Source: Hoylesella loescheii DSM 19665 = JCM 12249 = ATCC 15930
GTDB lineage: Bacteria; Bacteroidota; Bacteroidia; Bacteroidales; Bacteroidaceae
Reading direction: 5' to 3'
NCBI RefSeq assembly: GCF_000378085.1
Contig: NZ_KB899213.1
Coordinates: forward strand, 1-64,000
Length of the DNA: 64,000 nt
Shown here: positions 35,359 through 42,701 of the stretch, piece by piece
Numbering within the stretch: position 1 is the first letter of the stretch
Layout: the number at the start of each line of letters is the position of its first letter
Made by a program: the position numbers and the translations under genes
Notes under the pieces: model-generated
Seen by the model: only the letters and a program-made list of their open reading frames with translations
What the model was told of the DNA's origin: nothing
Databases searched by the model: none

Positions 35359-35674
35359 TCACCAGCATGTACATGGCTTATTATGAGCAGTTTGTTATCT
35401 CAAACTGGCGTTAAAAATGAATTAGAAAGACACCGTTATCAAGAACCCCTTGACAGGCTGACCGAGAAAAGGAGTTTATTCTTGAGCAAGCGAGTTATAG
35501 CATACCCCATATATAAAAGAGGTGTATGCCTCGTTTACTAGCCCATAAACCCTTGCCATTTCTTCGCTACCATTTCTTGTTCAACCACTTATTTCCCGTG
35601 GCTAATACACCCAACTTACATCCCTAAAATCTAATAATAAACGCAAATAGTGGAACGTTTAGCGAAAATATACG

Positions 35675-35682
35675 TAACTTTG
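35675..35682 (+). promoter_or_regulatory. Probable promoter of the aryl-polyene cluster, -7 box TAACTTTG
   Basis: TAACTTTG with following GC fits TAnnTTTG; it lies about 54 bases upstream of fabG, the first gene of the cluster. Confidence 0.65.
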
Positions 35683-35735
35683 CATGTTAAAAAGGGACTT
35701 ATTGGTCCAACAAACAAACTGAAAAGGAACATTAG

Positions 35736-36458
35736 ATGAAATATGCATTGATAACAGGAGGGTCGCGCGGAATCGGGCGAGCCATAGCTATCAAGTTGGC
35801 GAAACAAGGTTATGCGGTGGTAATTAACTACCTCAACAACGACGAAGCAGCAAAACATACGCTCGAACAAATCGTTGCCGAGGGTGGCCAAGCAGAGCTG
35901 TTGCGATTTGATGTGGGCCAACCCGAAGCCATAGAACAAGCTGTGGAGGAATGGCAACAACGACACCCCGACGAGTATATTGACGTATTGGTGAACAATG
36001 CAGGTATTCGTCGCGACAACCTCATGGTGTTTATGCAGAACGAAGAGTGGAACAGCGTGTTGCAAACATCGCTCAACGCCTTCTTTCATCTAACGCGTCG
36101 CCTGCTGAAAGACATGCTCACGCATCGCCATGGTCGCATCGTGAACATCTCATCGGTGTCGGGACTTAAAGGAATGGCTGGCCAAGTGAACTACTCGGCA
36201 GCAAAGGCGGCACTCATCGGAGCCACAAAAGCTCTGGCACAAGAGGTGGCCGCACGCAAGGTTACGGTAAATGCCGTGGCGCCTGGATTTATCGAAAGCG
36301 ACATGACAGGCGACCTAGACCAAGGCGAACTGAAGAAATTGGTTCCCATGAAACGTTTCGGAAAGGCCGAAGAGGTTGCCGCATTGGTGGCTTTCCTCGC
36401 ATCAGACGAGGCCGCATATATAACGGGCGAAACCATCGCCATTACGGGAGGGTTGTAA
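35736..36458 (+). CDS. fabG: 3-oxoacyl-ACP reductase (FabG/ApeQ-type), first gene of the APE cluster
   Basis: A 240-residue short-chain dehydrogenase. The NADPH site is TGGSRGIGRAIA, NNAG is at about residue 87-90, and the catalytic Ser and Tyr-x-x-x-Lys sit in ISSVSGLKGM and NYSAAKAALIG. The C-terminal FLASDEAAYITGETIAITGG is standard FabG. It reduces the beta-keto group on an ACP-bound chain. In APE synthesis each added malonyl unit is reduced and dehydrated to a double bond, and the cluster context assigns this reductase to that cycle rather than to housekeeping fatty-acid synthesis. It is separated from the KS by 269 bases of GGAGTTAAG-type simple repeats. Confidence 0.9.
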   Translation: MKYALITGGSRGIGRAIAIKLAKQGYAVVINYLNNDEAAKHTLEQIVAEGGQAELLRFDVGQPEAIEQAVEEWQQRHPDEYIDVLVNNAGIRRDNLMVFMQNEEWNSVLQTSLNAFFHLTRRLLKDMLTHRHGRIVNISSVSGLKGMAGQVNYSAAKAALIGATKALAQEVAARKVTVNAVAPGFIESDMTGDLDQGELKKLVPMKRFGKAEEVAALVAFLASDEAAYITGETIAITGGL

Positions 36459-36727
36459 TTTATCAAGGAGTTAAGAAGTAAGGAGTTAAGGAGTTAAGCC
36501 AAATGCTTTGTTGGCGCATCGACGACAACAAGTAATGGCATTCATTCCAAACATTAAACTCCTATCTTAAAGCCAGCAATGCATTTGGTTTAACTCCTAG
36601 ATAAGAACTACAAGAAAGTCACAACATGTTTGACTTAACCCCCTAAGATAGGAGCTGCGAGAAAATCCCAAAACATTTGGCTTAACTCCTTAACTCCTTA
36701 CTTCTTAACTCCTAAAAAAAAGACAAC
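36459..36727. repeat. Low-complexity spacer with ACTCCTTAA / GGAGTTAAG repeats
   Basis: GGAGTTAAGGAGTTAAGCC at the start and CTTAACTCCTTAACTCCTTA at the end are mutually complementary, so the whole spacer can fold back. Similar text occurs at 16400-16440 and 46945-47060. Confidence 0.6.
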
Positions 36728-37945
36728 ATGCAAAAAAGAGTAGCAATAACGGGCATCGGCGTTTGGGGATGCTTGGGAAAGAATACCGAAGAGACAATGG
36801 CTGCGCTACGGGCGGGGCAATCGGGCATCGGAATAGATGAAAACCGACTTACCTACGGCTATCAAAGTGCGCTGACGGGTATCGTAGAACGCCCCGTATT
36901 GAAGGGCTTGCTAGACCGTCGTATGCGCACCGGAATGGCCGAAGAAGGCGAATATGCCTTCATGGCTAGTCGTGAAGCATTCGCCATGGCGGGTATCAAC
37001 GACGACTATCTGCTGGCCAACGAGGTGGGCTGCATCTTCGGAAACGACTCTTCTTCAACACCTGTTATCGAGGCGGCAGCCATCATGAGCGAGAAACACG
37101 ACTCGCAATTGCTGGGCTCGGGCTACATTTTCCAGGCCATGAACTCAACGGTGACCATGAACCTAAGCACCATCTTCCACTTGCGAGGCATCAATTTCAC
37201 CGTTAGTGCGGCATGTGCCAGTGGCAGCCACTCTATCGGACTGGGCTATATGATGATCAAGCAGGGTCTGCAAAGCATGGTGCTATGCGGTGGCGCACAA
37301 GAGGTGAATGTCTATTCGATGGCCACCTTCGATGCTCTTGGCGCTTTTTCGAAGCGCATGGACGACCCACAAAGCGCCTCGCGACCTTTCGATCGCGACC
37401 GCGACGGACTGATTCCGAGTGGTGGTGCGGCAGCATTGGTGCTTGAAGATTACGACCATGCCGTGGCACGAGGTGCTACGATATTGTGCGAAGTGGTGGG
37501 TTACGGCTTCTCGAGCAATGGTGGCGGCATATCGCAACCTAGCGACGAGGGCTCGGTTACGGCCATGACGCGAGCCTTGAACGATGCCAACCTGTCGCCT
37601 GCCGACATCGATTACGTTAATGCTCACGCCACATCCACGCCTCAGGGAGATATGTTCGAGGCCATTGCACTTGACCGACTGTTTGGCGAACACATGCCTT
37701 GGATTAGCTCTACCAAAGGAATGACAGGGCACGAATGTTGGATGGCGGGTGCAAGCGAGGTGGTTTACTCCATCTTGATGATGCAAGGCGGATTTGTTGC
37801 ACCCAACATCAACTTCGAAAACCCCGACGAACACTCGGCCAAACTACGGTTGGCAACCCATCGTATAGACACGCAGGTAAACACCGTATTGAGCAATTCG
37901 TTTGGTTTTGGCGGAACTAACAGCGCACTTATCATTAAGAAATAA
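36728..37945 (+). CDS. Beta-ketoacyl-ACP synthase, APE cluster KS 1
   Basis: A 405-residue thiolase-fold KS with a full catalytic triad: Cys163 in SAACASGSHSIG, His300 in VNAHATSTPQGD and His335 in KGMTGHECWMAG. The C-terminus SNSFGFGGTNSALI is typical FabF. It should perform decarboxylating condensation of malonyl-ACP with the growing polyene. The cluster has three KS-type genes; this one, without extra domains, is the best match for the main elongating or chain-length partner. Motif-level assignment is strong; the step it performs is not distinguishable by sequence. Confidence 0.9.
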   Translation: MQKRVAITGIGVWGCLGKNTEETMAALRAGQSGIGIDENRLTYGYQSALTGIVERPVLKGLLDRRMRTGMAEEGEYAFMASREAFAMAGINDDYLLANEVGCIFGNDSSSTPVIEAAAIMSEKHDSQLLGSGYIFQAMNSTVTMNLSTIFHLRGINFTVSAACASGSHSIGLGYMMIKQGLQSMVLCGGAQEVNVYSMATFDALGAFSKRMDDPQSASRPFDRDRDGLIPSGGAAALVLEDYDHAVARGATILCEVVGYGFSSNGGGISQPSDEGSVTAMTRALNDANLSPADIDYVNAHATSTPQGDMFEAIALDRLFGEHMPWISSTKGMTGHECWMAGASEVVYSILMMQGGFVAPNINFENPDEHSAKLRLATHRIDTQVNTVLSNSFGFGGTNSALIIKK

Positions 37946-38036
37946 CCTGCCACGCGCCTCGTTTTCGCTCGGTAAAACAGTGCTGCAGCGAACACGCAAG
38001 GCGTATAGGCAACACACCAAACTTAAACTTACCGTT

Positions 38037-38609
38037 ATGAAACATCTTTTTTTGGCACTTGCTATGCTGGTCTTTGCATCCAAGGCGATGGCCGACAGCG
38101 ACATGAACTTTATCAGGGGGAATGCCTGTATCGTAAACGATAACCGCAAATGTGTGGTTGAAGTAGACTACTCGGACCTGAATATCGAGGGTAAACCCTA
38201 CATGCAATACCTGCAAGAGCGAGGTGAAGAGAACGTACGCGACTGGTCAAGCGACATGGAATTGTGCGTGAGCCAGTTTGTGGAGAAATGGAATAACGAC
38301 AACAAAGATGGTCTTAAAGCCATTGCCGAAAAAGATGAGGGCACGCCCCTACGCCTCGTTGTGAAGATGAAACGCCTGCATCTGGGCATCGCCGCGCTAG
38401 CCGTGTTAATTGGCTTCGGTTCTGGGGATGCCCATTTGGCATGCGACGTGGAGATATACGACGGCAACAAGGAGATTACCAAACTTCGCATTGACGATCT
38501 TTCCAGTGGTAGCCAATACTCCGAGAGCAAACGCTTGCGCGACATCTTCAAGAAACTGGCCTCGCGTTCGGTGAAATGTCTCAAGAAGGCTTGTAAGAAA
38601 CAGAAGTAG
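38037..38609 (+). CDS. Secreted protein of unknown function in the APE cluster
   Basis: I start at the ATG at 38037, giving a signal peptide (MKHLFLALAMLVFASKAMA); upstream codons overlap the KS. The 190-residue product contains MNFIRGNACIVNDNRKC at the mature start, a hydrophobic Gly-Ala segment near residues 120-140 (LGIAALAVLIGFGSG) and a very basic C-terminus (KKACKKQK). It resembles small DUF4410-like or glycine-zipper envelope proteins only in general layout. I do not recognise the family. Its location between KS and methyltransferase suggests a part in polyene export or anchoring, but this is inference. Confidence 0.55.
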   Translation: MKHLFLALAMLVFASKAMADSDMNFIRGNACIVNDNRKCVVEVDYSDLNIEGKPYMQYLQERGEENVRDWSSDMELCVSQFVEKWNNDNKDGLKAIAEKDEGTPLRLVVKMKRLHLGIAALAVLIGFGSGDAHLACDVEIYDGNKEITKLRIDDLSSGSQYSESKRLRDIFKKLASRSVKCLKKACKKQK

Positions 38610-38809
38610 GTTCGTAAGCTTCTGGCTGGGTGAGTCTTTCGGTTTTACCGCACGTAGGTTTGAAGGTTGTCTGTCTTGAGCCTAACACCCCACAGGCTTC
38701 TTTACAAACCCATGGCGCCATGAACTTACAAAGTCATTGGCTTACTCATCAACTTACGCCTCAACTCAGAAACTCATAAACTAGTAAACTCATATACTTA
38801 GTACATTAT

Positions 38810-39904
38810 ATGCATCTCTTTCCCGCATTATCTAAGAGGTATAGCCACGAGCGCATGTCGGCTGGCGAAGCCCAACGCATGGCCCAATTCATTGCTTGGG
38901 CACCAATGGTGTTTCAGGTTTCACGCCTAATGGTGAAGTTCGGCATACTCGACATGCTGCGCGACAACCAAGACGGACTTACGCAAGACGAACTTGTACA
39001 GCGCACCAAGCTATCACCCTATGCCATCAAGATACTCACCGAGGCGTCGCTCTCGGCTGGTATCGTACTAGTTGAAGAAGAAACGGGCCGCTTCTCGCTG
39101 TCGAAAACGGGCTGGTTCTTGCTCACCGACGACTCTACGCGCGTGAACATGGACTTCAACCACGATGTTAACTATCGCGGGATGTTCTTCTTAGAAGAGG
39201 CTTTGAAGAACGAAAAGCCCGAAGGATTGAAAACTCTTGGCGATTGGCCCACCATCTACGAGGGGCTTTCGAAACTGCCCGAAGAGGTGCAAAAAAGCTG
39301 GTTCGGGTTCGACCACTTTTATAGCGACAACTCGTTCGACGAGGCTTTGAACATCGTTTTCGCCAATAACCCGCGCCATTTGATGGACGTTGGCGGCAAT
39401 ACGGGTCGCTTTGCGCTGCGCTGCGTGGCCCATTCGGCCGATGTTAACGTAACCATCGTAGACCTCCCAGGTCAAATAGGCATGATGCGAAAGAACATAT
39501 CCGGTAAGACGGGGGCAGAACGCATTGCCGATTATGCCGCTAACATGCTCGACAACGCTAGCGAACTGCCCAAGGGAGAATGGGATGCGATATGGATGAG
39601 TCAGTTTCTCGACTGCTTCTCGGAGGCTCAAATAGTGGCCATCTTGCAAAAGGCGGCCGCCGTGATGACCCCTCAAACGCGCCTATTCATTATGGAAACG
39701 TTCTGGGACAGACAGCAGTATGAAACCACAGCCCTATGCCTAACCATGACCAGTGTTTACTTCACGGCCTTGGCCAACGGCAATTCGAAGATGTATCACA
39801 GCGAAGACATGGCTCGGTTGATAGCGGAAGCGGGTCTGAAAGTGGTGACCACGCACGACGGAATAGGTCGCGGGCACAGCATTTTGGAAGTTTCGCTTCC
39901 CTAA
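38810..39904 (+). CDS. SAM-dependent O-methyltransferase, APE cluster
   Basis: A 364-residue protein with the two-part layout of plant-COMT/CrtF-like methyltransferases: an N-terminal winged-helix dimerisation domain (VSRLMVKFGILDMLRDNQDG, LSPYAIKILTEASLSAG) and a Rossmann domain with the SAM-binding loop LMDVGGNTGRFALRC near residue 190, VDLPGQ, and DAIWMSQFLDCFSE. It most likely methylates a phenolic hydroxyl of the aryl head group, as in many APE and flexirubin pigments. A C-methyl role cannot be excluded. It starts 200 bases after its neighbour, and a TTGTAG/CTACAA array follows the gene. Confidence 0.8.
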   Translation: MHLFPALSKRYSHERMSAGEAQRMAQFIAWAPMVFQVSRLMVKFGILDMLRDNQDGLTQDELVQRTKLSPYAIKILTEASLSAGIVLVEEETGRFSLSKTGWFLLTDDSTRVNMDFNHDVNYRGMFFLEEALKNEKPEGLKTLGDWPTIYEGLSKLPEEVQKSWFGFDHFYSDNSFDEALNIVFANNPRHLMDVGGNTGRFALRCVAHSADVNVTIVDLPGQIGMMRKNISGKTGAERIADYAANMLDNASELPKGEWDAIWMSQFLDCFSEAQIVAILQKAAAVMTPQTRLFIMETFWDRQQYETTALCLTMTSVYFTALANGNSKMYHSEDMARLIAEAGLKVVTTHDGIGRGHSILEVSLP

Positions 39905-40010
39905 TGCATGCGCTAACGCGGTCATTAAGTCGGCACAACATACAGTAAAAAACGCAGGCTTGGAGAATGAATGGCCATTAAGCGATGATCCATACCCAAG
40001 TGCAAAATTC

Positions 40011-40098
40011 AGTACAAGTGCCTTGTAGGGTGACTACAAACCACTTGTAGCCTGACTACAAAAGGCTTGTAGCCACAGTACAAAAGGGCTTGTACTGA
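40011..40098. repeat. TTGTAG/CTACAA array, site 2
   Basis: CAGTACAAGTGCCTTGTAGG, then CTACAAACCACTTGTAG, CTACAAAAGGCTTGTAG and GTACAAAAGGGCTTGTAC. It lies about 105 bases after the methyltransferase and 97 bases before the ACP gene. Confidence 0.85.
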
Positions 40099-40194
40099 TA
40101 CGTCGACGAAAAAAGCGTTATTGACAGACGACATTTCAGAGGCCATTCGTTTTGAAAACAAGGTGACAAAGAACATTAATTATACACTATAAAT

Positions 40195-40443
40195 ATGTCT
40201 AGACAAGAAATTGAAGAAAAAGTAAGAGAATTCCTCATTGAGGATTTGGAGATTGATGAAGATAAGATTGTTCCCGAAGGAAAGCTCAAAGACGACCTGG
40301 GCATCGACAGCCTAGACTTCGTTGACATCGTGGTTATCGTGGAAAAGAAATTCGGATTTAAGATTAAACCCGAAGAAATGGCTGGCATAACCACCCTAGG
40401 ACAATTCTGCGACTATATCGAAAGTAAGGTGAACAACGCCTAA
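40195..40443 (+). CDS. Acyl carrier protein, APE cluster ACP 1
   Basis: An 82-residue acidic ACP. The phosphopantetheine attachment Ser39 is in DDLGIDSLDFVDIV. It carries the growing chain as a thioester on a 4'-phosphopantetheine arm. No phosphopantetheinyl transferase gene is in the window, so a general one must modify it. It is followed by the acyltransferase 22 bases later. Confidence 0.92.
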   Translation: MSRQEIEEKVREFLIEDLEIDEDKIVPEGKLKDDLGIDSLDFVDIVVIVEKKFGFKIKPEEMAGITTLGQFCDYIESKVNNA

Positions 40444-40465
40444 ACGCGATTCGCATAGGGCTTAT

Positions 40466-41362
40466 ATGGAATGGCAAGGCAGAACCGACGGTAACCGATG
40501 GATGCAACAGCAACTTATAAATTGCTTTCGCTTCCTCTCCCTCCACATCTATTATATGGGCGTGGCGGTAGTGGTGCCGTTCTATATGCTTTTTGGCAAG
40601 GGGTTCAAGGCTAGCTATGGGTTCTATCGCAAAAGGTTTGGATGGAGTGCCCTGAAGTCTTTTTGGTGGAGTTATAAAAACCACTATCGCTTCGGGCAGG
40701 TGATGATCGACCGCTTTGCACGCTATGCAGGCAAGACGTTTACCCTTACCACCGAGAACCTCGAACTGTATAACGAACTGGAACAAGGCGACGATGCCTT
40801 CGTGATGCTTAGCGCCCATGTGGGCAACTACGAAATGGGCGGCTACACGTTGGTGGCCAAGCGCAAATGCATACACATGCTGGTGTTTGCCCAAGAAACG
40901 GAAACGGTGATGGAAAACCGACAAGAACAGTTCGGGCGAACCAACATCCGCATGATACCCGTTGGCAATGGGATGAACCATCTCTTTGCCATTAACGAGG
41001 TGCTTACCACTGGCCAGATACTCAGCATGACTGCCGACAGGCGGTTTGGCTCGGAAAAGGCTGTTGTTTGTCGTTTCTTTGGGGCCGATGCGCTCTTCCC
41101 CCTTGGTCCGTTTGCCACCATTGCGCAGCGCGATGTGCCTACGCTGGTGGTGCTGGTGGTAAAAACCGGCATCAAGCGTTATCACGCAGTGTTGAAGCGT
41201 TTGCCCATACCCGATTCGCATTTGCCACGCAAAGAACGTATAAGGCAATTGGCACAGGCCTACGCCGACGAACTGGAACGCGTGGTGAGGCAACATCCCG
41301 AACAATGGTTTAACTTCTTTAGTATATGGACAACAACCACATGCCCGACCCACAAAGCGTGA
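40466..41362 (+). CDS. LpxL/HtrB-like acyltransferase, APE cluster
   Basis: A 298-residue lipid A acyltransferase-family protein with a hydrophobic N-terminal anchor (YYMGVAVVVPFYMLFG) and the catalytic His118-x4-Glu123 in SAHVGNYEMGG; a QEQFGRTNI block and TADRRFGSEKAVVCRFFG further match the family. LpxL-type enzymes move acyl groups from ACP to glycolipids, so this one may place the polyene or a fatty acid on the lipid carrier of the pigment. Its 3' end overlaps the next gene by 37 bases. Confidence 0.85.
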   Translation: MEWQGRTDGNRWMQQQLINCFRFLSLHIYYMGVAVVVPFYMLFGKGFKASYGFYRKRFGWSALKSFWWSYKNHYRFGQVMIDRFARYAGKTFTLTTENLELYNELEQGDDAFVMLSAHVGNYEMGGYTLVAKRKCIHMLVFAQETETVMENRQEQFGRTNIRMIPVGNGMNHLFAINEVLTTGQILSMTADRRFGSEKAVVCRFFGADALFPLGPFATIAQRDVPTLVVLVVKTGIKRYHAVLKRLPIPDSHLPRKERIRQLAQAYADELERVVRQHPEQWFNFFSIWTTTTCPTHKA

Positions 41363-41781
41363 ACGTGAGGGAGCTTTTGCCCCAACAGCCGCCATTTGTA
41401 ATGGTAGACTGTTTGCTAAGCTTCGACAACGACACCACCGTTTGTGGCTATCGCGTGCCGGAAGATGGCGTGTTCAGCGACAACGGGCGTCTTTGTGCCG
41501 CAGGGTTGGTAGAGAACGTCGCCCAAACTTGTGCCGCACGACTGGGCTTTTACAATAAATACGTGCTCAATCGTCCCGTTCAGCTGGGCTTTATCGGTGC
41601 CATTCGCAACTTCTGCGTTGCCCGTCTGCCCCGCGTTGGCCAACAACTCGTAACCACCATACACGTAGAAGAAAACGTGATGGGCATGACCTTGGCTTCG
41701 GCAAAGGTGGAATGCGAAGGCGAAACGGTGGCCACAACGGAGATAAAGATTGCGTTGATAGAAACAGAAGTAAAGGAGTAG
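41326..41781 (+). CDS. Hotdog-fold dehydratase subunit (ApeP/ApeI-like), lacks the catalytic His
   Basis: A 151-residue hotdog protein starting within the acyltransferase gene. LLPQQPPFVMVDCLLSF matches the FabZ entry block, and residues 47-67 align without gaps with the FabZ segment that holds the active site: Glu63 in AGLVENVAQ is in the place of the catalytic Glu, but the position of the catalytic His (14 residues earlier) is Val49 (DGVFSDNG). The second hotdog protein of the cluster (48408) shows the opposite loss. The pair therefore probably dehydrates 3-hydroxyacyl-ACP as a heterodimer. A fallback start at Met6 (41341) is possible. Confidence 0.8.
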   Translation: MDNNHMPDPQSVNVRELLPQQPPFVMVDCLLSFDNDTTVCGYRVPEDGVFSDNGRLCAAGLVENVAQTCAARLGFYNKYVLNRPVQLGFIGAIRNFCVARLPRVGQQLVTTIHVEENVMGMTLASAKVECEGETVATTEIKIALIETEVKE

Positions 41782-41998
41782 AGTAGTAAGAAGTAAGTAG
41801 TGGAGTAGTAAGGAAGAAAGTAATAAGTAGTGAGTAGTAACGAGATTAGTCGGCAGTTATGTTGACATGTGTCACTTCGTCAACCCACAAGCCCAATCAT
41901 TCACGAAAGCTACTGCTCAGAACTTCCAAATCTGCACCGCTATTGGCTTAGCTGCTCACTACCTACGACTCTATTACTTACTCCTAAAAAAAGAAAAA

Positions 41999-42439
41999 AT
42001 GTCCCTTCAAGCATCCAAAGAAATAGAGGTAAGGTTTAGCGAAGTAGACTCGATGAACGTGGTGTGGCATGGCTCGTACGCCCTTTACTTCGAGGATGCA
42101 CGCGAGGCTTTCGGGGCCAAATATGGTCTGGAATACCTCACCATCGCCGATAATGGCTACTATGCACCACTTGTCGAGCTGACGTTTAAGTATCGGCAGC
42201 CCATCGTTTACGGCATGAAATGTCGCATCGACATCTTCTACGTGCCTACCGAAGCCGCCAAAATCGTGTTCGACTACGAGATAAGACGCACCGAAGACAA
42301 CGCGCTGATGGCTACAGGACATAGCGTGCAGGCCTTCATGAATAAGCAATACCAACTGGAATGGTATCGTCCGCCCTTCTATCAAGAGTGGCAAGAGCGG
42401 TGGAAGGTGAGTAGTAAGGAGGTAAGTGGTAAGGAGTAA
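41999..42439 (+). CDS. Acyl-ACP/CoA thioesterase (4HBT, YbgC-like), APE cluster
   Basis: Started at the ATG at 41999, after an A-rich AAAAAAAGAAAAA spacer; the in-frame codons upstream run through simple repeats. The 146-residue product has the 4-hydroxybenzoyl-CoA thioesterase signature EVDSMNVVWHGSYALYFEDAREAF, then a long central strand set (LTFKYRQPIVYGMKCRIDI). It would release the finished polyene or edit stalled chains. The last residues (KVSSKEVSGKE) are encoded by the GGAGTAAGTAG-type simple repeat that follows, so the C-terminus has probably grown into repeat DNA. Confidence 0.8.
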   Translation: MSLQASKEIEVRFSEVDSMNVVWHGSYALYFEDAREAFGAKYGLEYLTIADNGYYAPLVELTFKYRQPIVYGMKCRIDIFYVPTEAAKIVFDYEIRRTEDNALMATGHSVQAFMNKQYQLEWYRPPFYQEWQERWKVSSKEVSGKE

Positions 42440-42630
42440 GTAGTAAAAGGAATAGGTAGTAGGGAGGTAAGTAGTAAGGAGTAAGTAGTAAAAGGAAATA
42501 GGTAGTAAGGGGAAGTAGTAAAGGAGTAAGTAGTAAAAGGAATAGGTAGTAAGGGGAAAGTAGTAAGGAGTAAGTAGTAAAAGGAATAGGTAGTAGGGGG
42601 AAGTAGTGAAGTGGTGAGTAGTGGTTTAGT
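42402..42630. repeat. Purine-rich simple repeat (AAGGAGTAAGTAGTAAAAGG)
   Basis: About 230 bases of imperfect repeats built from AAGTAGTAAGGAGTAAGTAG and AAAGGAATAGGTAGTAGG, nearly free of C on the plus strand. It fills the space between the thioesterase and KS 2 and includes the last thioesterase codons. Open minus-strand frames here are low-complexity. Confidence 0.85.
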
Positions 42631-42701
42631 AGGTTTTTATGCCGACGAAGACGCCCAAACGCCGCGGAAAAAGCACCGCACACCTATTTAATAAACAAAA
42701 G

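Larger units (their letters stand above)
34766..35735. other. Gene-free region of about 970 bases between GH3 and fabG
   Basis: No credible gene. It carries a nested cruciform (34801-34871), a long inverted-repeat pair (34974-35050 with 35281-35358), a diverged copy of the 33014-33120 segment, and the APE cluster promoter at 35675. Confidence 0.6.

Noticed and set aside
40364-41395. A 343-codon minus-strand frame opposite the acyltransferase
   Set aside because: It lies entirely over ACP 1 and the LpxL-like gene, both with clear catalytic motifs on the plus strand.
42639-42701. Upstream extension of KS 2 to an earlier ATG
   Set aside because: The extra 21 residues (basic, no KS similarity) precede the normal KS start MTHCIAHN; 42702 is preferred.
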